Shown: positions 18,818 to 27,503 of the stretch, one piece after another | Layout of the letters: the number at the start of each line of letters is the position of its first letter | How positions within the stretch are numbered: the stretch's first letter is position 1 | From: Serratia nevei | GTDB taxonomy: Bacteria; Pseudomonadota; Gammaproteobacteria; Enterobacterales; Enterobacteriaceae | Reading direction: 5' to 3' | Length of the DNA stretch: 44,651 nucleotides | Assembly: GCF_024160145.1 (NCBI RefSeq) | Contig: NZ_JAMYWQ010000039.1 | Span: 1-44,651 of the forward strand | Notes under the pieces: model-generated | The model's database searches: none | Told to the model about the DNA's origin: nothing | The model's input: only the letters and a program-made list of their open reading frames with translations | Translations under genes and position numbers: made by a program

Positions 18818-19315
18818 ATGATACAGCAACTGTTTAAAGGTCGTTTTTCACTGCTGACGATGGTGTTCGTCGCCCTGCTGACGCTCGCCGGCTGCCAGAG
18901 CAAACCGCAGGGCCTGACGCCCGAGCAGATCGCGCTGCTGCAATCGCAGGGCTTCAAATTGACCGACAACGGCTGGGAGTTCGGCCTGTCGGATAAAGTG
19001 CTGTTCGGCAACAACATCGGCAAGCTGAACCCGGAAAGCACCGAGACGGTGCAGAAGATGGGCCGCGCGCTGCTGAGCGTCGGCATCACCAAGTTCCGCC
19101 TGGACGGCCATACCGACAACTACGGCGAAGACAGCTATAACGACCAGCTCTCCCTGCGCCGCGCCGATGCGGTGGCCGATTTGCTGGCCAGCGTCGGCAT
19201 TCCGCGCGCCAATATCGAAACCCGCGGCATGGGCAAGCGCGATCCCGTTGCCGATAACCGCACCTCCAGCGGCCGCGCGGAAAACCGCCGCGTCGCGATC
19301 GTCGTCACGCCATAA
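18818..19315 (+). CDS. yfiB: YfiB, outer-membrane OmpA-like lipoprotein
   Basis: YfiB is the outer-membrane partner that sequesters YfiR and so activates YfiN. The 165-residue precursor has a lipobox LAGC with the lipidated cysteine at residue 26, and an OmpA-like peptidoglycan-binding domain with LDGHTDNYGEDSYN and GRAENRRVAIVV. ATG 18818 lies 8 nt after AGGGA and matches the E. coli YfiB start; the TTG at 18812 is too close to it. The gene follows dgcN after 38 bp and completes the yfiR-dgcN-yfiB operon. Confidence 0.92.
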   Translation: MIQQLFKGRFSLLTMVFVALLTLAGCQSKPQGLTPEQIALLQSQGFKLTDNGWEFGLSDKVLFGNNIGKLNPESTETVQKMGRALLSVGITKFRLDGHTDNYGEDSYNDQLSLRRADAVADLLASVGIPRANIETRGMGKRDPVADNRTSSGRAENRRVAIVVTP

Positions 19316-19323
19316 GCCACCAA

Positions 19324-19345
19324 TATGCGCCTTTATCGGCGCATA
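19324..19345 (+). terminator. Hairpin after yfiB, possible weak terminator
   Basis: TATGCGCC (19324-19331) and GGCGCATA (19338-19345) form an 8-bp stem with a 6-nt loop, 8 bp after the yfiB stop. No T tract follows, so it may act as a weak terminator or a 3' stabilising structure. The ettA promoter must lie in the next about 110 bp. Confidence 0.4.
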
Positions 19346-19457
19346 AACGGTTATACTTAGCGATCGCTGAGCGATGTCTGGGATCCGAGATCGAAACGGG
19401 CTACACTCATGCCGCCAGACATCCTATAAATACTGATATAGAGAGGCTTAGAGCAAC

Positions 19458-21125
19458 GTGGCTCAATACGTCTATACCATGCACCGCGTCGGCAAGGTCG
19501 TACCGCCGAAGCGTCATATTTTGAAAAACATCTCCCTGAGCTTCTTCCCTGGGGCCAAGATCGGCGTACTGGGCCTGAACGGCGCCGGTAAGTCCACCCT
19601 GCTGCGCATCATGGCCGGCATCGATACCGATATCGAAGGGGAAGCGCGCCCGCAGCCGGGCATCAAGATCGGTTACCTGCCGCAGGAGCCGCAGCTCAAC
19701 CTCGAACACACCGTGCGTGAGTCGGTGGAAGAAGCGCTGGCGGAAGTGGTCGGCGCGCTGAAACGCCTGGACGAAGTGTACGCGCTGTACGCAGAAGAAG
19801 GCGCAGACTTCGACAAGCTGGCCGCCGAACAGGGCCGCCTGGAAGAGATCATTCAGGCGCACGACGGTCACAACCTCAACGCCCAGCTGGAACGCGCCGC
19901 CGATGCGCTGCGCCTGCCGGACTGGGACGCCAAAATCGCCCACCTGTCCGGGGGTGAACGCCGCCGCGTGGCGCTGTGCCGCCTGCTGCTGGAAAAGCCG
20001 GACATGCTGCTGCTGGACGAACCGACCAACCACCTGGACGCCGAGTCCGTGGCCTGGCTGGAACGCTTCCTGCACGACTTCGAAGGCACCGTGGTGGCGA
20101 TCACCCACGACCGTTACTTCCTGGATAACGTGGCCGGCTGGATCCTCGAACTGGACCGCGGCGAGGGCATTCCGTGGGAAGGCAACTACTCCTCCTGGCT
20201 GGAGCAGAAAGACGCGCGTCTGGCGCAGGAAGCGTCCGCCGAAGCCGCTCGTCGCAAGTCGATCGAGAAAGAGCTGGAGTGGGTGCGTCAGGGTGCCAAA
20301 GGCCGTCAGTCCAAAGGCAAGGCCCGCCTGGCCCGCTTTGAAGAGCTGAACAACACCGAATACCAGAAACGTAACGAAACCAACGAACTGTTCATTCCGC
20401 CTGGCACGCGCCTGGGTGACAAAGTGGTCGAAGTCAGCAACCTGCGCAAGTCTTATGGCGACCGCCTGCTGATCGACGACCTGTCGTTCTCGGTGCCGAA
20501 AGGGGCGATCGTCGGCATCATCGGCCCGAACGGCGCGGGTAAATCCACGCTGTTCCGCATGATGTCCGGTCAGGAGCAGCCAGATTCCGGCAGCATCGTG
20601 CTGGGCGACACCGTCAAGCTGGCGTCCGTCGATCAGTTCCGCGACAGCATGGACGGTTCGAAAACCGTGTGGGAAGAAGTCTCCGGCGGGCAGGACATCA
20701 TGCGCATCGGCAACACCGAGATGCCGAGCCGCGCCTATGTCGGCCGCTTCAACTTCAAGGGCGTCGATCAGGGCAAACGCGTGGGCGAGCTGTCCGGCGG
20801 TGAGCGTGGCCGTCTGCACCTGGCCAAGCTGCTGCAGGTTGGCGGCAACGTACTGCTGCTCGATGAACCGACCAACGACCTGGATATCGAAACCCTGCGC
20901 GCGCTGGAAAACGCCCTGCTGGAATTCCCTGGCTGCGCCATGGTGATCTCGCACGACCGTTGGTTCCTCGACCGTATCGCCACCCACATCCTGGACTACC
21001 AGGACGAGGGCAAGGTGGAATTCTTCGAAGGCAACTTCACCGAGTACGAAGAGTACAAGAAGCGTACGCTGGGCGCCGACGCGCTCGAGCCGCACCGCAT
21101 CAAGTACAAGAAGATCGCCAAGTAA
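19458..21125 (+). CDS. ettA: Energy-dependent translational throttle protein EttA
   Basis: EttA is an ABC-F ATPase that binds the ribosomal E site and gates the first elongation steps according to the ADP/ATP ratio. The 555 residues match E. coli EttA (555). Two ABC domains are seen: Walker A GLNGAGKST (39-47) and GPNGAGKST in the second half, signatures LSGGERRR and LSGGERGR, and two DEPTNxLD Walker B motifs. The inter-domain linker and arm typical of ABC-F proteins are present, and there are no membrane segments. Translation starts at a GTG whose next residues, AQYVYTMHRVGK, match the family N-terminus. A strong terminator follows. Confidence 0.97.
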   Translation: MAQYVYTMHRVGKVVPPKRHILKNISLSFFPGAKIGVLGLNGAGKSTLLRIMAGIDTDIEGEARPQPGIKIGYLPQEPQLNLEHTVRESVEEALAEVVGALKRLDEVYALYAEEGADFDKLAAEQGRLEEIIQAHDGHNLNAQLERAADALRLPDWDAKIAHLSGGERRRVALCRLLLEKPDMLLLDEPTNHLDAESVAWLERFLHDFEGTVVAITHDRYFLDNVAGWILELDRGEGIPWEGNYSSWLEQKDARLAQEASAEAARRKSIEKELEWVRQGAKGRQSKGKARLARFEELNNTEYQKRNETNELFIPPGTRLGDKVVEVSNLRKSYGDRLLIDDLSFSVPKGAIVGIIGPNGAGKSTLFRMMSGQEQPDSGSIVLGDTVKLASVDQFRDSMDGSKTVWEEVSGGQDIMRIGNTEMPSRAYVGRFNFKGVDQGKRVGELSGGERGRLHLAKLLQVGGNVLLLDEPTNDLDIETLRALENALLEFPGCAMVISHDRWFLDRIATHILDYQDEGKVEFFEGNFTEYEEYKKRTLGADALEPHRIKYKKIAK

Positions 21126-21132
21126 TACCCCA

Positions 21133-21157
21133 GGCGCCGCATGCGGCGCCTTTTTTT
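21133..21157 (+). terminator. ettA terminator
   Basis: The 18-bp palindrome GGCGCCGCATGCGGCGCC (21133-21150) is followed by seven T residues. It starts 7 bp after the ettA stop. The 3' end of the convergent LysR gene (stop at 21156-21158) overlaps the T tract. Confidence 0.92.
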
Positions 21158-22067
21158 ATTCCCGCGCCAGCTCGCGCGCGTAGTCGTCAAACGCCGGGTG
21201 CTGCAGCACCACATCGATAAAGCAGGCCAGCGCCGGGGAATTCAGCTTGCGGCTCGGGTAGACCAGATACAGCTCATTGCCCTCCGCGCGCCACGCCGGC
21301 AAGACTTCCACCAACAGCTTCTGCGCCACCACCTCGCGGCTGAGAAACGCCGGCAGCAGCGTAATGCCGGCGCCGGCGATGGCGCATTCGCGCGCATACA
21401 GCAGGTTGTCGGTGGTGTGCGCCAGCGGCAGCTGCCAACGGTAGTCATCGTCGCCGCAGCGCAGGTTCCAGGCCGTCCAGGCGCGGTGGGCAATGCAGCG
21501 GTGCTGCTGCAGCTGCTGCGGGTGTTCGATCGGCGGGTGCTGCGCCAGATAGGACGGCGCCGCCAGCAGATAGCGCGGCGCGTACCCGAGACGGCGACCG
21601 ATCAGCGAGGAATCCTGCGGCTTGCCGGTGCGCAGCGCGGCGTCGAAGCCTTCCTGCACCAGATCCACCATCGCGTCGGACACCGACACTTCCAGCGAAA
21701 CGTCCGGGTACCGGCGCTGAAAATCCGCCGCCAGCCGCGCCATCAGAGTGGCTCCCAGCCCGGCGGGCGTCGAGATGCGCAGGCGGCCGCTCGGGTTATC
21801 GCGCAGCCGCTGCAACGCCAGATCGGCCCGTTCGGCGGCAGACATCATCGCCTGGCAATGTTCCAGATAGCGCTCGCCGGCGAAGGTCAGGTTCAGCTGG
21901 CGCGTGGTGCGATTGAGCAGGCGCAGCCCCAGCGTCTGCTCGAGTTGGCTGATGCGCTGGCTGACGCTGGACTTCGGCAGCCCGACGCGCTGCGCGGCGG
22001 CGGTGAAGCTGCCGCACTCCGCCACCAGCGCAAACAGCGCCATGTCCTGCAGCTGTTTGAATTGCAT
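21156..22067 (-). CDS. LysR-family transcriptional regulator
   Basis: The 303-residue protein has the LysR layout: an N-terminal winged helix-turn-helix (SFTAAAQRVGLPKSSVSQRI, about 20-39), a linker helix, and a substrate-binding co-inducer domain from about residue 90 (STPAGLGATLMARLAADFQ). It resembles the large group of LysR proteins divergent from oxidoreductase genes. It is divergent from the dehydrogenase at 22165 with 97 bp between the start codons, the usual arrangement for a regulator and its target. The effector is unknown. It has no counterpart at this place in E. coli. Confidence 0.88.
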   Translation of the reverse strand: MQFKQLQDMALFALVAECGSFTAAAQRVGLPKSSVSQRISQLEQTLGLRLLNRTTRQLNLTFAGERYLEHCQAMMSAAERADLALQRLRDNPSGRLRISTPAGLGATLMARLAADFQRRYPDVSLEVSVSDAMVDLVQEGFDAALRTGKPQDSSLIGRRLGYAPRYLLAAPSYLAQHPPIEHPQQLQQHRCIAHRAWTAWNLRCGDDDYRWQLPLAHTTDNLLYARECAIAGAGITLLPAFLSREVVAQKLLVEVLPAWRAEGNELYLVYPSRKLNSPALACFIDVVLQHPAFDDYARELARE

Positions 22068-22107
22068 TGTTCACCTTATACGAACACTCCGTTAGATATT
22101 GTCCATC

Positions 22108-22136
22108 TTATCACCCCACTGCCGCCGGTCTACACT
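22108..22136 (+). promoter_or_regulatory. Candidate promoter of the zinc-type dehydrogenase gene
   Basis: TTATCA (22108-22113) and TACACT (22131-22136) are 17 nt apart, and the predicted start is about 22 nt before the ATG, which has an AAGGAG Shine-Dalgarno. The region between this and the lysR start has room for a LysR T-N11-A site. Confidence 0.55.
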
Positions 22137-22164
22137 GTGGCCATCATTTGAAAGGAGTAGAATC

Positions 22165-23166
22165 ATGTCGATAAAAGCCATTGCCGTAGATCCGCAGAAC
22201 CCCGCCGGTTTCATCGAAATCTCACCGGAGATGCCGGTTCCCGGCCAGTACGACCTGTTGGTGGAGGTGAAAGCGGCGTCGGTCAACCCGGTGGATACCA
22301 AAGTGCACGCCGGCCTGCAGAAAAGCGGCCTGCAGCAGCCGCGCATCCTCGGCTGGGACGCCAGCGGCGTGGTAGTAGAAGTGGGCAGCGGCGTCAGCGG
22401 CTTCAAGCCCGGCGATGAAGTGTGGTACGCCGGCGACATCACCCGCCCCGGCAGCAACGGCAGCCACCAGCTGATCGACTCACGCATCGCCGCGCACAAA
22501 CCGCGCAGCCTGAGCTGGACCGAGTCCGCCGCCATGCCGCTCACCGCCCTCACCGCCTGGGAAGCGCTGTTCGAACACCTGAACATTCAGGACGCGCCGG
22601 AGCACAAGACGCTACTGATCATCGGCGGCGCCGGCGGGGTCGGCTCGCTGGCCATTCCGCTGGCTGCGCTACGCAGCAAGGTGAAAGTGATCGCCACCGC
22701 CTCCAGGCCGGAATCCGCCGCCTGGTGCCGTGAACGCGGCGCCGATCTGGTGGTGGACTACCGCGATCTGAAGGGCAATCTGGCGCAACACGGCATCGAG
22801 CAGGTGGATTACATCCTGTGCCTGAACGATACCGACGGCCACTGGCCGGCGATGACCGAGCTGGTCGCCCCGCTGGGCCATATCTGCACCATCGTCGAGA
22901 ACGCGCAGCCGCTGGATCAAAGCGCACTGAAGCTGAAAAGCGCCGCGCTGCACTGGGAATTGATGTTCACCCGCAGCATGTTCACCACCCCGGACATCGC
23001 GCAGCAGGGCCGGATCCTGCAGCAGGTGGCGCAGCTGCTGGACGAGGGCAAGCTGAGCACCACGCTGAGCGAAACCCTGCACGGGCTGACGGTGGAGACG
23101 CTGACCGCCGCGCATCAACAGCTGCTCGGCGGCCACATGCAAGGTAAGCTGGTTATCGCTTACTAA
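22165..23166 (+). CDS. Zinc-type alcohol dehydrogenase family protein (MDR superfamily)
   Basis: The 333-residue protein is a medium-chain dehydrogenase/reductase of the quinone-oxidoreductase-like group. An N-terminal GroES-like domain (PVPGQYDLLVEVKAASVNPV) is followed by a Rossmann fold with the nucleotide motif IIGGAGGVGSLAIPLA. I see no cysteine/histidine set for a catalytic zinc, so it is probably a zinc-independent NAD(P)H-dependent quinone or enone reductase in spite of the usual family name. The start has AAAGGAG 8 nt upstream. It is the likely target of the divergent LysR protein. Substrate unknown. Confidence 0.85.
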   Translation: MSIKAIAVDPQNPAGFIEISPEMPVPGQYDLLVEVKAASVNPVDTKVHAGLQKSGLQQPRILGWDASGVVVEVGSGVSGFKPGDEVWYAGDITRPGSNGSHQLIDSRIAAHKPRSLSWTESAAMPLTALTAWEALFEHLNIQDAPEHKTLLIIGGAGGVGSLAIPLAALRSKVKVIATASRPESAAWCRERGADLVVDYRDLKGNLAQHGIEQVDYILCLNDTDGHWPAMTELVAPLGHICTIVENAQPLDQSALKLKSAALHWELMFTRSMFTTPDIAQQGRILQQVAQLLDEGKLSTTLSETLHGLTVETLTAAHQQLLGGHMQGKLVIAY

Positions 23167-23197
23167 GCTCGCATCGCGGCGGCGCCCCGCGCCGCCG

Positions 23198-24631
23198 TTA
23201 CTGCGGGCGAACGAAGCCGACGCACAACGTCTGCTCGTCGGTATGCGGATCGGCGCGGAACGTCAGATTCTGCTGCCAATCGAGGCGCATCTTCGGCCAG
23301 TGGGCCAGTTCACCGCCGAAGTCGCTGTGCGCGCAGTCTTCACCCAAACGGCCAAACAGAGCGACGCCATGCTGCGCAATCTGCGGGTAGCTGATGTTGA
23401 CGTTATAGATATTCGGCCGCGTATGATTGGACCAGCGCGTAATGGTTTGCGGCCGTGAACCGGCATATACCGTCATCCACTGCGACAGGTATTCGCCGCC
23501 GACGTAGCGCAGGCTGACGCCATACCGTTCCTGCCACTGCCGCTCCACCCCGGCGCTGAACGCCTTTATACCCACCATCTTCTGGCCGGCATTGCGCACG
23601 TTGCCCAGCATCACCGCAGCATAGCCCAGATAGACCGCCAGCGCCGCGCACATCAGCCCGATGGTCGCCGCACGCAGCGAACGCACCGGCGGCTGGCGCA
23701 CGCAGCCGACCAGCAGCGCAGGCGCCAGCATGAAGAACGGCTGCAGCCACTCGGTCAACCGGCCACCGACGTTGAAGGAGAACCAGAAGGTGATAATGCC
23801 GAGCGGCAACAGGTAGATCCACAGCAGCACCCGCATCGGCAACGCCTTCGGCCAGGCCAGCACCGCCCCGCTGCGCCGCAGGATCAGCCACAGCACCAGC
23901 GACGGGTAGAACACCAACAGCAGCGACTGCAGCATGTCAAAGTTGAGCCGCATCTTGATCTGCGAATCCACCCATTTGAAGGCGGCAAAGTCGTGGTTCC
24001 ACAGCCAGAACACGTTCGGCAGCACCAGCGCCAGCCAGATCGCCAGTGCCAGATAAAACTGCGGCTGGCGATAGCAGCGGCGGATCTGCGGCACGAACAG
24101 CGTCGATAGCGCCACGAAGTAGACGAAGGCGAAGGTCGAGTATTTCGCCATCATCGCCAGCCCGGCGACCAACGCGAAGGCCGGCCACCAGTTGGCCGAA
24201 CGCGAGACAGCCATGTGGAAGAACAACGCCATCCACGGCCACAGCATCACCAGCAGGTAATTGTCGTTATAGGGAATGATGTCGAAATTGATGATACCGG
24301 ACAGGTTGAGCGTCAGCAGCGCCATCCAGGCCAGCGAGGTGCTGCCGCTCAGGCGCCGCGCCAACAGCCAGACGCCCAACATGCCGATGGCGATAGCCAC
24401 GAAGTGCCCGCCATACCAGTAAACGTTCAGCGGCAGCCACGACAGCCAGATCGTCGGATGCATCGCCGCGCCGACCAGCCACGGATTTTTCGGTGAGCCC
24501 CATTCGCCGTTGAGGCCCCAGTTGAGCGCCTCGACGGCGTCGTAAGGCAGGGTGGGATCGAGATGAACAGTCAGCAGCGTCCAGGCTGCAGCGTAGCAGA
24601 TCAACCAGAGAGCGAGTAAGCGATAAGACAT
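23198..24631 (-). CDS. Glycosyltransferase family 39-like integral membrane protein
   Basis: The 477-residue protein is a polytopic inner-membrane protein with roughly ten hydrophobic segments in the first about 340 residues and a soluble C-terminal part. The first periplasmic loop carries acidic residues D31 and E34 in LPYDAVEALNWG, the place where GT39/ArnT-type enzymes keep the acidic pair that binds the polyprenyl-linked donor. Such enzymes move sugars from undecaprenyl phosphate to lipid A, protein or polysaccharide. Neither donor nor acceptor can be inferred, since no sugar-synthesis genes are nearby. It is absent from this site in E. coli and stands alone, 134 bp upstream of nothing but nadR's 3' end. 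Confidence 0.8.
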   Translation of the reverse strand: MSYRLLALWLICYAAAWTLLTVHLDPTLPYDAVEALNWGLNGEWGSPKNPWLVGAAMHPTIWLSWLPLNVYWYGGHFVAIAIGMLGVWLLARRLSGSTSLAWMALLTLNLSGIINFDIIPYNDNYLLVMLWPWMALFFHMAVSRSANWWPAFALVAGLAMMAKYSTFAFVYFVALSTLFVPQIRRCYRQPQFYLALAIWLALVLPNVFWLWNHDFAAFKWVDSQIKMRLNFDMLQSLLLVFYPSLVLWLILRRSGAVLAWPKALPMRVLLWIYLLPLGIITFWFSFNVGGRLTEWLQPFFMLAPALLVGCVRQPPVRSLRAATIGLMCAALAVYLGYAAVMLGNVRNAGQKMVGIKAFSAGVERQWQERYGVSLRYVGGEYLSQWMTVYAGSRPQTITRWSNHTRPNIYNVNISYPQIAQHGVALFGRLGEDCAHSDFGGELAHWPKMRLDWQQNLTFRADPHTDEQTLCVGFVRPQ

Positions 24632-24765
24632 GTCTTCTTCTAAGCGTTATTGTAAAGAAAATCTTAACTTAGTCGCTCTCGCGTGAACCATGTTTAAACA
24701 AGCCGTTAAATATGTGCTCGGGCAACCGTTTCTGCGGCCGCGATCGCACATTCCGCTAATTTTAC

Positions 24766-26040
24766 TCAGCCAGCGGCGTGACGATGGGCGAGCGCGCTCG
24801 CCAACCGGCCGGCATCCGCCGTCAGCAGCTGTTGCACCAGCTCGACACAACGCAGGAAACGCTCTTCGTAATCGCTGGACTCAACGCGCACGTACTCGAT
24901 GTTGTTGGCGTGCAGCATCTCCTCCAGCAAGCGTTGGAACGCCAGGCGATCGGCAGTGCTGCCGAGGCTGCGCAGGCCGTCCGCCACCCACGGCGTGTTG
25001 TTCTCCAACAGGATCACCAGATCGAAACGGTATTCGTCGATCAGCGCCTGCACAAAGGGGTGTTCACGCCCCTCGTACTTTTTGCAAAACGCCTGGGTGG
25101 TGACGAAATCGGTATCGATAAACGTCACCTTGTTGGCGTACTTGACCGCGAAGTCCACGTATTGCGCCTGCCCGAGGGCAATTTTGTCGTAGTCGGAGTA
25201 CTGCAGCGCCATCTCGTCGCCGCCCAGATGCGAAAACACGTAATCGCGGCCATATTCCCAGGCGCTGGTGGTGTTGAAGATGTTGGCCAGCTTGTTGACC
25301 AGGGTCGACTTGCCGCTCGATTCGCCGCCGAGGATCGCTACGGTGCGCACGAAGAACGGCTTCACCTCGGTCGGGATGTAGTCCCAATAGCGGAACGGAT
25401 CCTGGCGGATCTGATTGCCGCTGATGTTCATGAACGAACGCTCGGGGTCGACCAAAATGGTTTCGATGCCCAGATGTTCGCGGTAGCGCGGCGCATCCTG
25501 CGCTTCGCTGGAATAGATGAAGCTCGGCACGATGCCCTTCTGTTCCATAAAGGCCTTCATGCCGTCGCTCCACACGTTCCAGCCGTGCGGATAGGGTTCG
25601 ATGCCCTGCTCGTCGAACGAGTGGATATGGATGTTTTTCTGGTACTTGAAGGTCTGCAGCAGCCAGCGCAGGCGATCGCTGACCGTCGGCTGTTGCGACA
25701 TCGAACTGTTCTCGAACAGCTCGCGGTCACGCGGCTCGTCATGGCACAAGATAACGTGCAGCTCATCCACCTGGCTGCAAGCGCGCTGGATCAGATAGAT
25801 GTGGCCGGTGTGCAGCGGGTAAAATTTACCAAACACCACGCCGACTTTAACCTCTTTACGCGGGAACTCCAGCCCGAGAAAACGGTGCAGCGCCTCGAGC
25901 TTTTGCGCGCTCGGGCTTTTGATCTTGTCGTTCAACAGCTGGCTGAGATAGCCTTTTGTCATGCCGCTGGCATCCGCCACCTGCTGCAAAGTACAGCCCT
26001 TTTGCTTGATGGACGTCTTCAGGTAATCAAATTGCGGCAT
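24766..26040 (-). CDS. nadR: Trifunctional NAD regulator NadR
   Basis: NadR combines a transcriptional repressor of NAD synthesis genes, a weak NMN adenylyltransferase and a ribosylnicotinamide kinase. The 424-residue product has an N-terminal helix-turn-helix (LQQVADASGMTKGYLSQLL, about 18-36), the nucleotidyltransferase motif GKFYPLHTGH (71-80) and a C-terminal kinase Walker A GGESSGKST (238-246). I chose ATG 26040 because GGAGG ends 5 nt before it and it matches the E. coli start; a GTG at 26046 lies inside the ribosome site. A NadR-type palindrome directly upstream suggests autoregulation. The C-terminus is about 14 residues longer than in E. coli. Confidence 0.96.
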   Translation of the reverse strand: MPQFDYLKTSIKQKGCTLQQVADASGMTKGYLSQLLNDKIKSPSAQKLEALHRFLGLEFPRKEVKVGVVFGKFYPLHTGHIYLIQRACSQVDELHVILCHDEPRDRELFENSSMSQQPTVSDRLRWLLQTFKYQKNIHIHSFDEQGIEPYPHGWNVWSDGMKAFMEQKGIVPSFIYSSEAQDAPRYREHLGIETILVDPERSFMNISGNQIRQDPFRYWDYIPTEVKPFFVRTVAILGGESSGKSTLVNKLANIFNTTSAWEYGRDYVFSHLGGDEMALQYSDYDKIALGQAQYVDFAVKYANKVTFIDTDFVTTQAFCKKYEGREHPFVQALIDEYRFDLVILLENNTPWVADGLRSLGSTADRLAFQRLLEEMLHANNIEYVRVESSDYEERFLRCVELVQQLLTADAGRLASALAHRHAAG

Positions 26041-26049
26041 GGCCACCTC

Positions 26050-26067
26050 CGTTTAGTATACTAAACA
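26050..26067 (-). promoter_or_regulatory. NadR-like operator in front of nadR
   Basis: GTTTAGTATACTAAAC (26051-26066) is a perfect 16-bp palindrome. With its flanking bases it agrees with the NadR box TGTTTA-N6-TAAACA at 11 of 12 fixed positions. It lies between radA and nadR, touching the nadR Shine-Dalgarno. Repression here would act on an internal nadR promoter or as a roadblock to serB-radA readthrough. Confidence 0.65.
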
Positions 26068-26098
26068 AAATAGCATATCTTTTTCGCCGTCGGCGACA

Positions 26099-27484
26099 TT
26101 AATAAAACTCTTCCAGCACGTCCAGCGCGTCCGCCAGCTTCTTGACTCCGAACACCTGCATGTTGGCCGGCGGCTTCTTCGGCATATTGCCGTGCGGCAC
26201 GATGGCACGCTTGAAGCCGTGTTTGGCCGCTTCGGAGATGCGCTCCTGGCCACTCGGCACCGGGCGGATCTCCCCCGCCAGCCCCACTTCGCCGAACACC
26301 ACCAGATCGTTCGGCAGCGGCCGGTCGCGCAGGCTCGAGACCAGCGACATCAGCAGCGCCAAATCGGCGCTGGTCTCGCTGACTTTCACCCCGCCGACCA
26401 CGTTGACGAACACATCCTGATCCGACATCTGCAGCCCGCCGTGCCGGTGCAACACCGCCAGCAGGATCGCCAGCCGGTTCTGCTCCAGACCCACCGCCAC
26501 GCGGCGCGGGTTGGACATCATCGAGTGATCCACCAGCGCCTGGATCTCCACCAGCAGCGGCCGGGTCCCTTCCCACACCACCATCACCGAGCTGCCGGAG
26601 GTGACTTCATCGCCGCGGCTGAGGAAGATTGCCGAAGGGTTGCTGACTTCGCGCAGCCCCTGCTCGGTCATGGCGAACACGCCCAGCTCATTGACCGCGC
26701 CGAAGCGGTTCTTGTGGCTGCGCAGGGTGCGGAAACGGGAATCGGCATCGCCGTCCAGCAGCACCGAACAGTCGATGCAGTGTTCCAGCACTTTCGGCCC
26801 GGCCAGCGAGCCGTCTTTGGTGACGTGGCCGACCATCACGATCGCCACGCCGCGCGTTTTGGCGAAGCGCGTCAGATAGGCGGCGGTTTCCCGCACCTGC
26901 GCCACGCTGCCCGGCGAAGACTGAATGTCCGCCATGTGCATCACCTGAATCGAGTCGATCACCATCAGCTTCGGCTGTTCCTGCTCGGCGATCAGGCAGA
27001 TCTGCTCGATGCTGGTTTCCGACAGCATGTTCAGGCCGCCGGTCGGCAGCCCCAGACGGTGAGCGCGCATCGCCACCTGCTGCAGCGACTCCTCGCCGGT
27101 GACGTACAGGGTTTTCATCTGTTCGGACAGTTTGCACAGCACCTGCAGCAACAGGGTGCTCTTGCCGGCGCCGGGGTTGCCGCCGATCAGAATGGCGCTG
27201 CCGGGCACCACGCCGCCGCCCAGCACGCGGTCGAACTCGAGAAAGCCGGTGGTGAAGCGCGGCAGCGCCTCAAGGCTGATTTCCGACAGCTTCTGTACCT
27301 TGCTGACGCCGGCGTCGCCGGCATAGCCGCTGAGGCGATCGTTGCGCGCCGCTGCGGGCGACGCGGCCAAACGCACTTCCGTGATGGTGTTCCAGGCATG
27401 GCAGGCGCTGCACTGCCCCTGCCAACGCGGATAGTCCGCCCCGCACTCATTGCACACAAATGCCCGTTTTGCCGCTTTTGCCAC
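26099..27484 (-). CDS. radA: DNA repair protein RadA
   Basis: RadA (Sms) is a RecA-like branch-migration helicase for recombination intermediates. The 461-residue protein has an N-terminal C4 zinc finger (C11, C14, C25, C28), a RecA core with Walker A GGNPGAGKST (101-110) and the diagnostic KNRFG motif, and a C-terminal Lon-protease-like domain ending near KKLADALDVLEEFY. The length is equal to E. coli RadA within one residue. It follows serB after 19 bp and precedes nadR by 58 bp, forming serB-radA-nadR. Confidence 0.97.
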   Translation of the reverse strand: MAKAAKRAFVCNECGADYPRWQGQCSACHAWNTITEVRLAASPAAARNDRLSGYAGDAGVSKVQKLSEISLEALPRFTTGFLEFDRVLGGGVVPGSAILIGGNPGAGKSTLLLQVLCKLSEQMKTLYVTGEESLQQVAMRAHRLGLPTGGLNMLSETSIEQICLIAEQEQPKLMVIDSIQVMHMADIQSSPGSVAQVRETAAYLTRFAKTRGVAIVMVGHVTKDGSLAGPKVLEHCIDCSVLLDGDADSRFRTLRSHKNRFGAVNELGVFAMTEQGLREVSNPSAIFLSRGDEVTSGSSVMVVWEGTRPLLVEIQALVDHSMMSNPRRVAVGLEQNRLAILLAVLHRHGGLQMSDQDVFVNVVGGVKVSETSADLALLMSLVSSLRDRPLPNDLVVFGEVGLAGEIRPVPSGQERISEAAKHGFKRAIVPHGNMPKKPPANMQVFGVKKLADALDVLEEFY

Positions 27485-27503
27485 GTCTTACCTCAATCTT
27501 TCG

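Noticed and set aside
19324-19345. Hairpin after yfiB considered as a strong intrinsic terminator
   Set aside because: There is no T tract after the 8-bp stem; kept only as a low-confidence feature.
24688-24700. TGTTTAAACA palindrome downstream of nadR, considered as a NadR box
   Set aside because: The half sites lack the 6-nt spacer of the NadR consensus, and it lies behind the gene next to an unrelated open frame.
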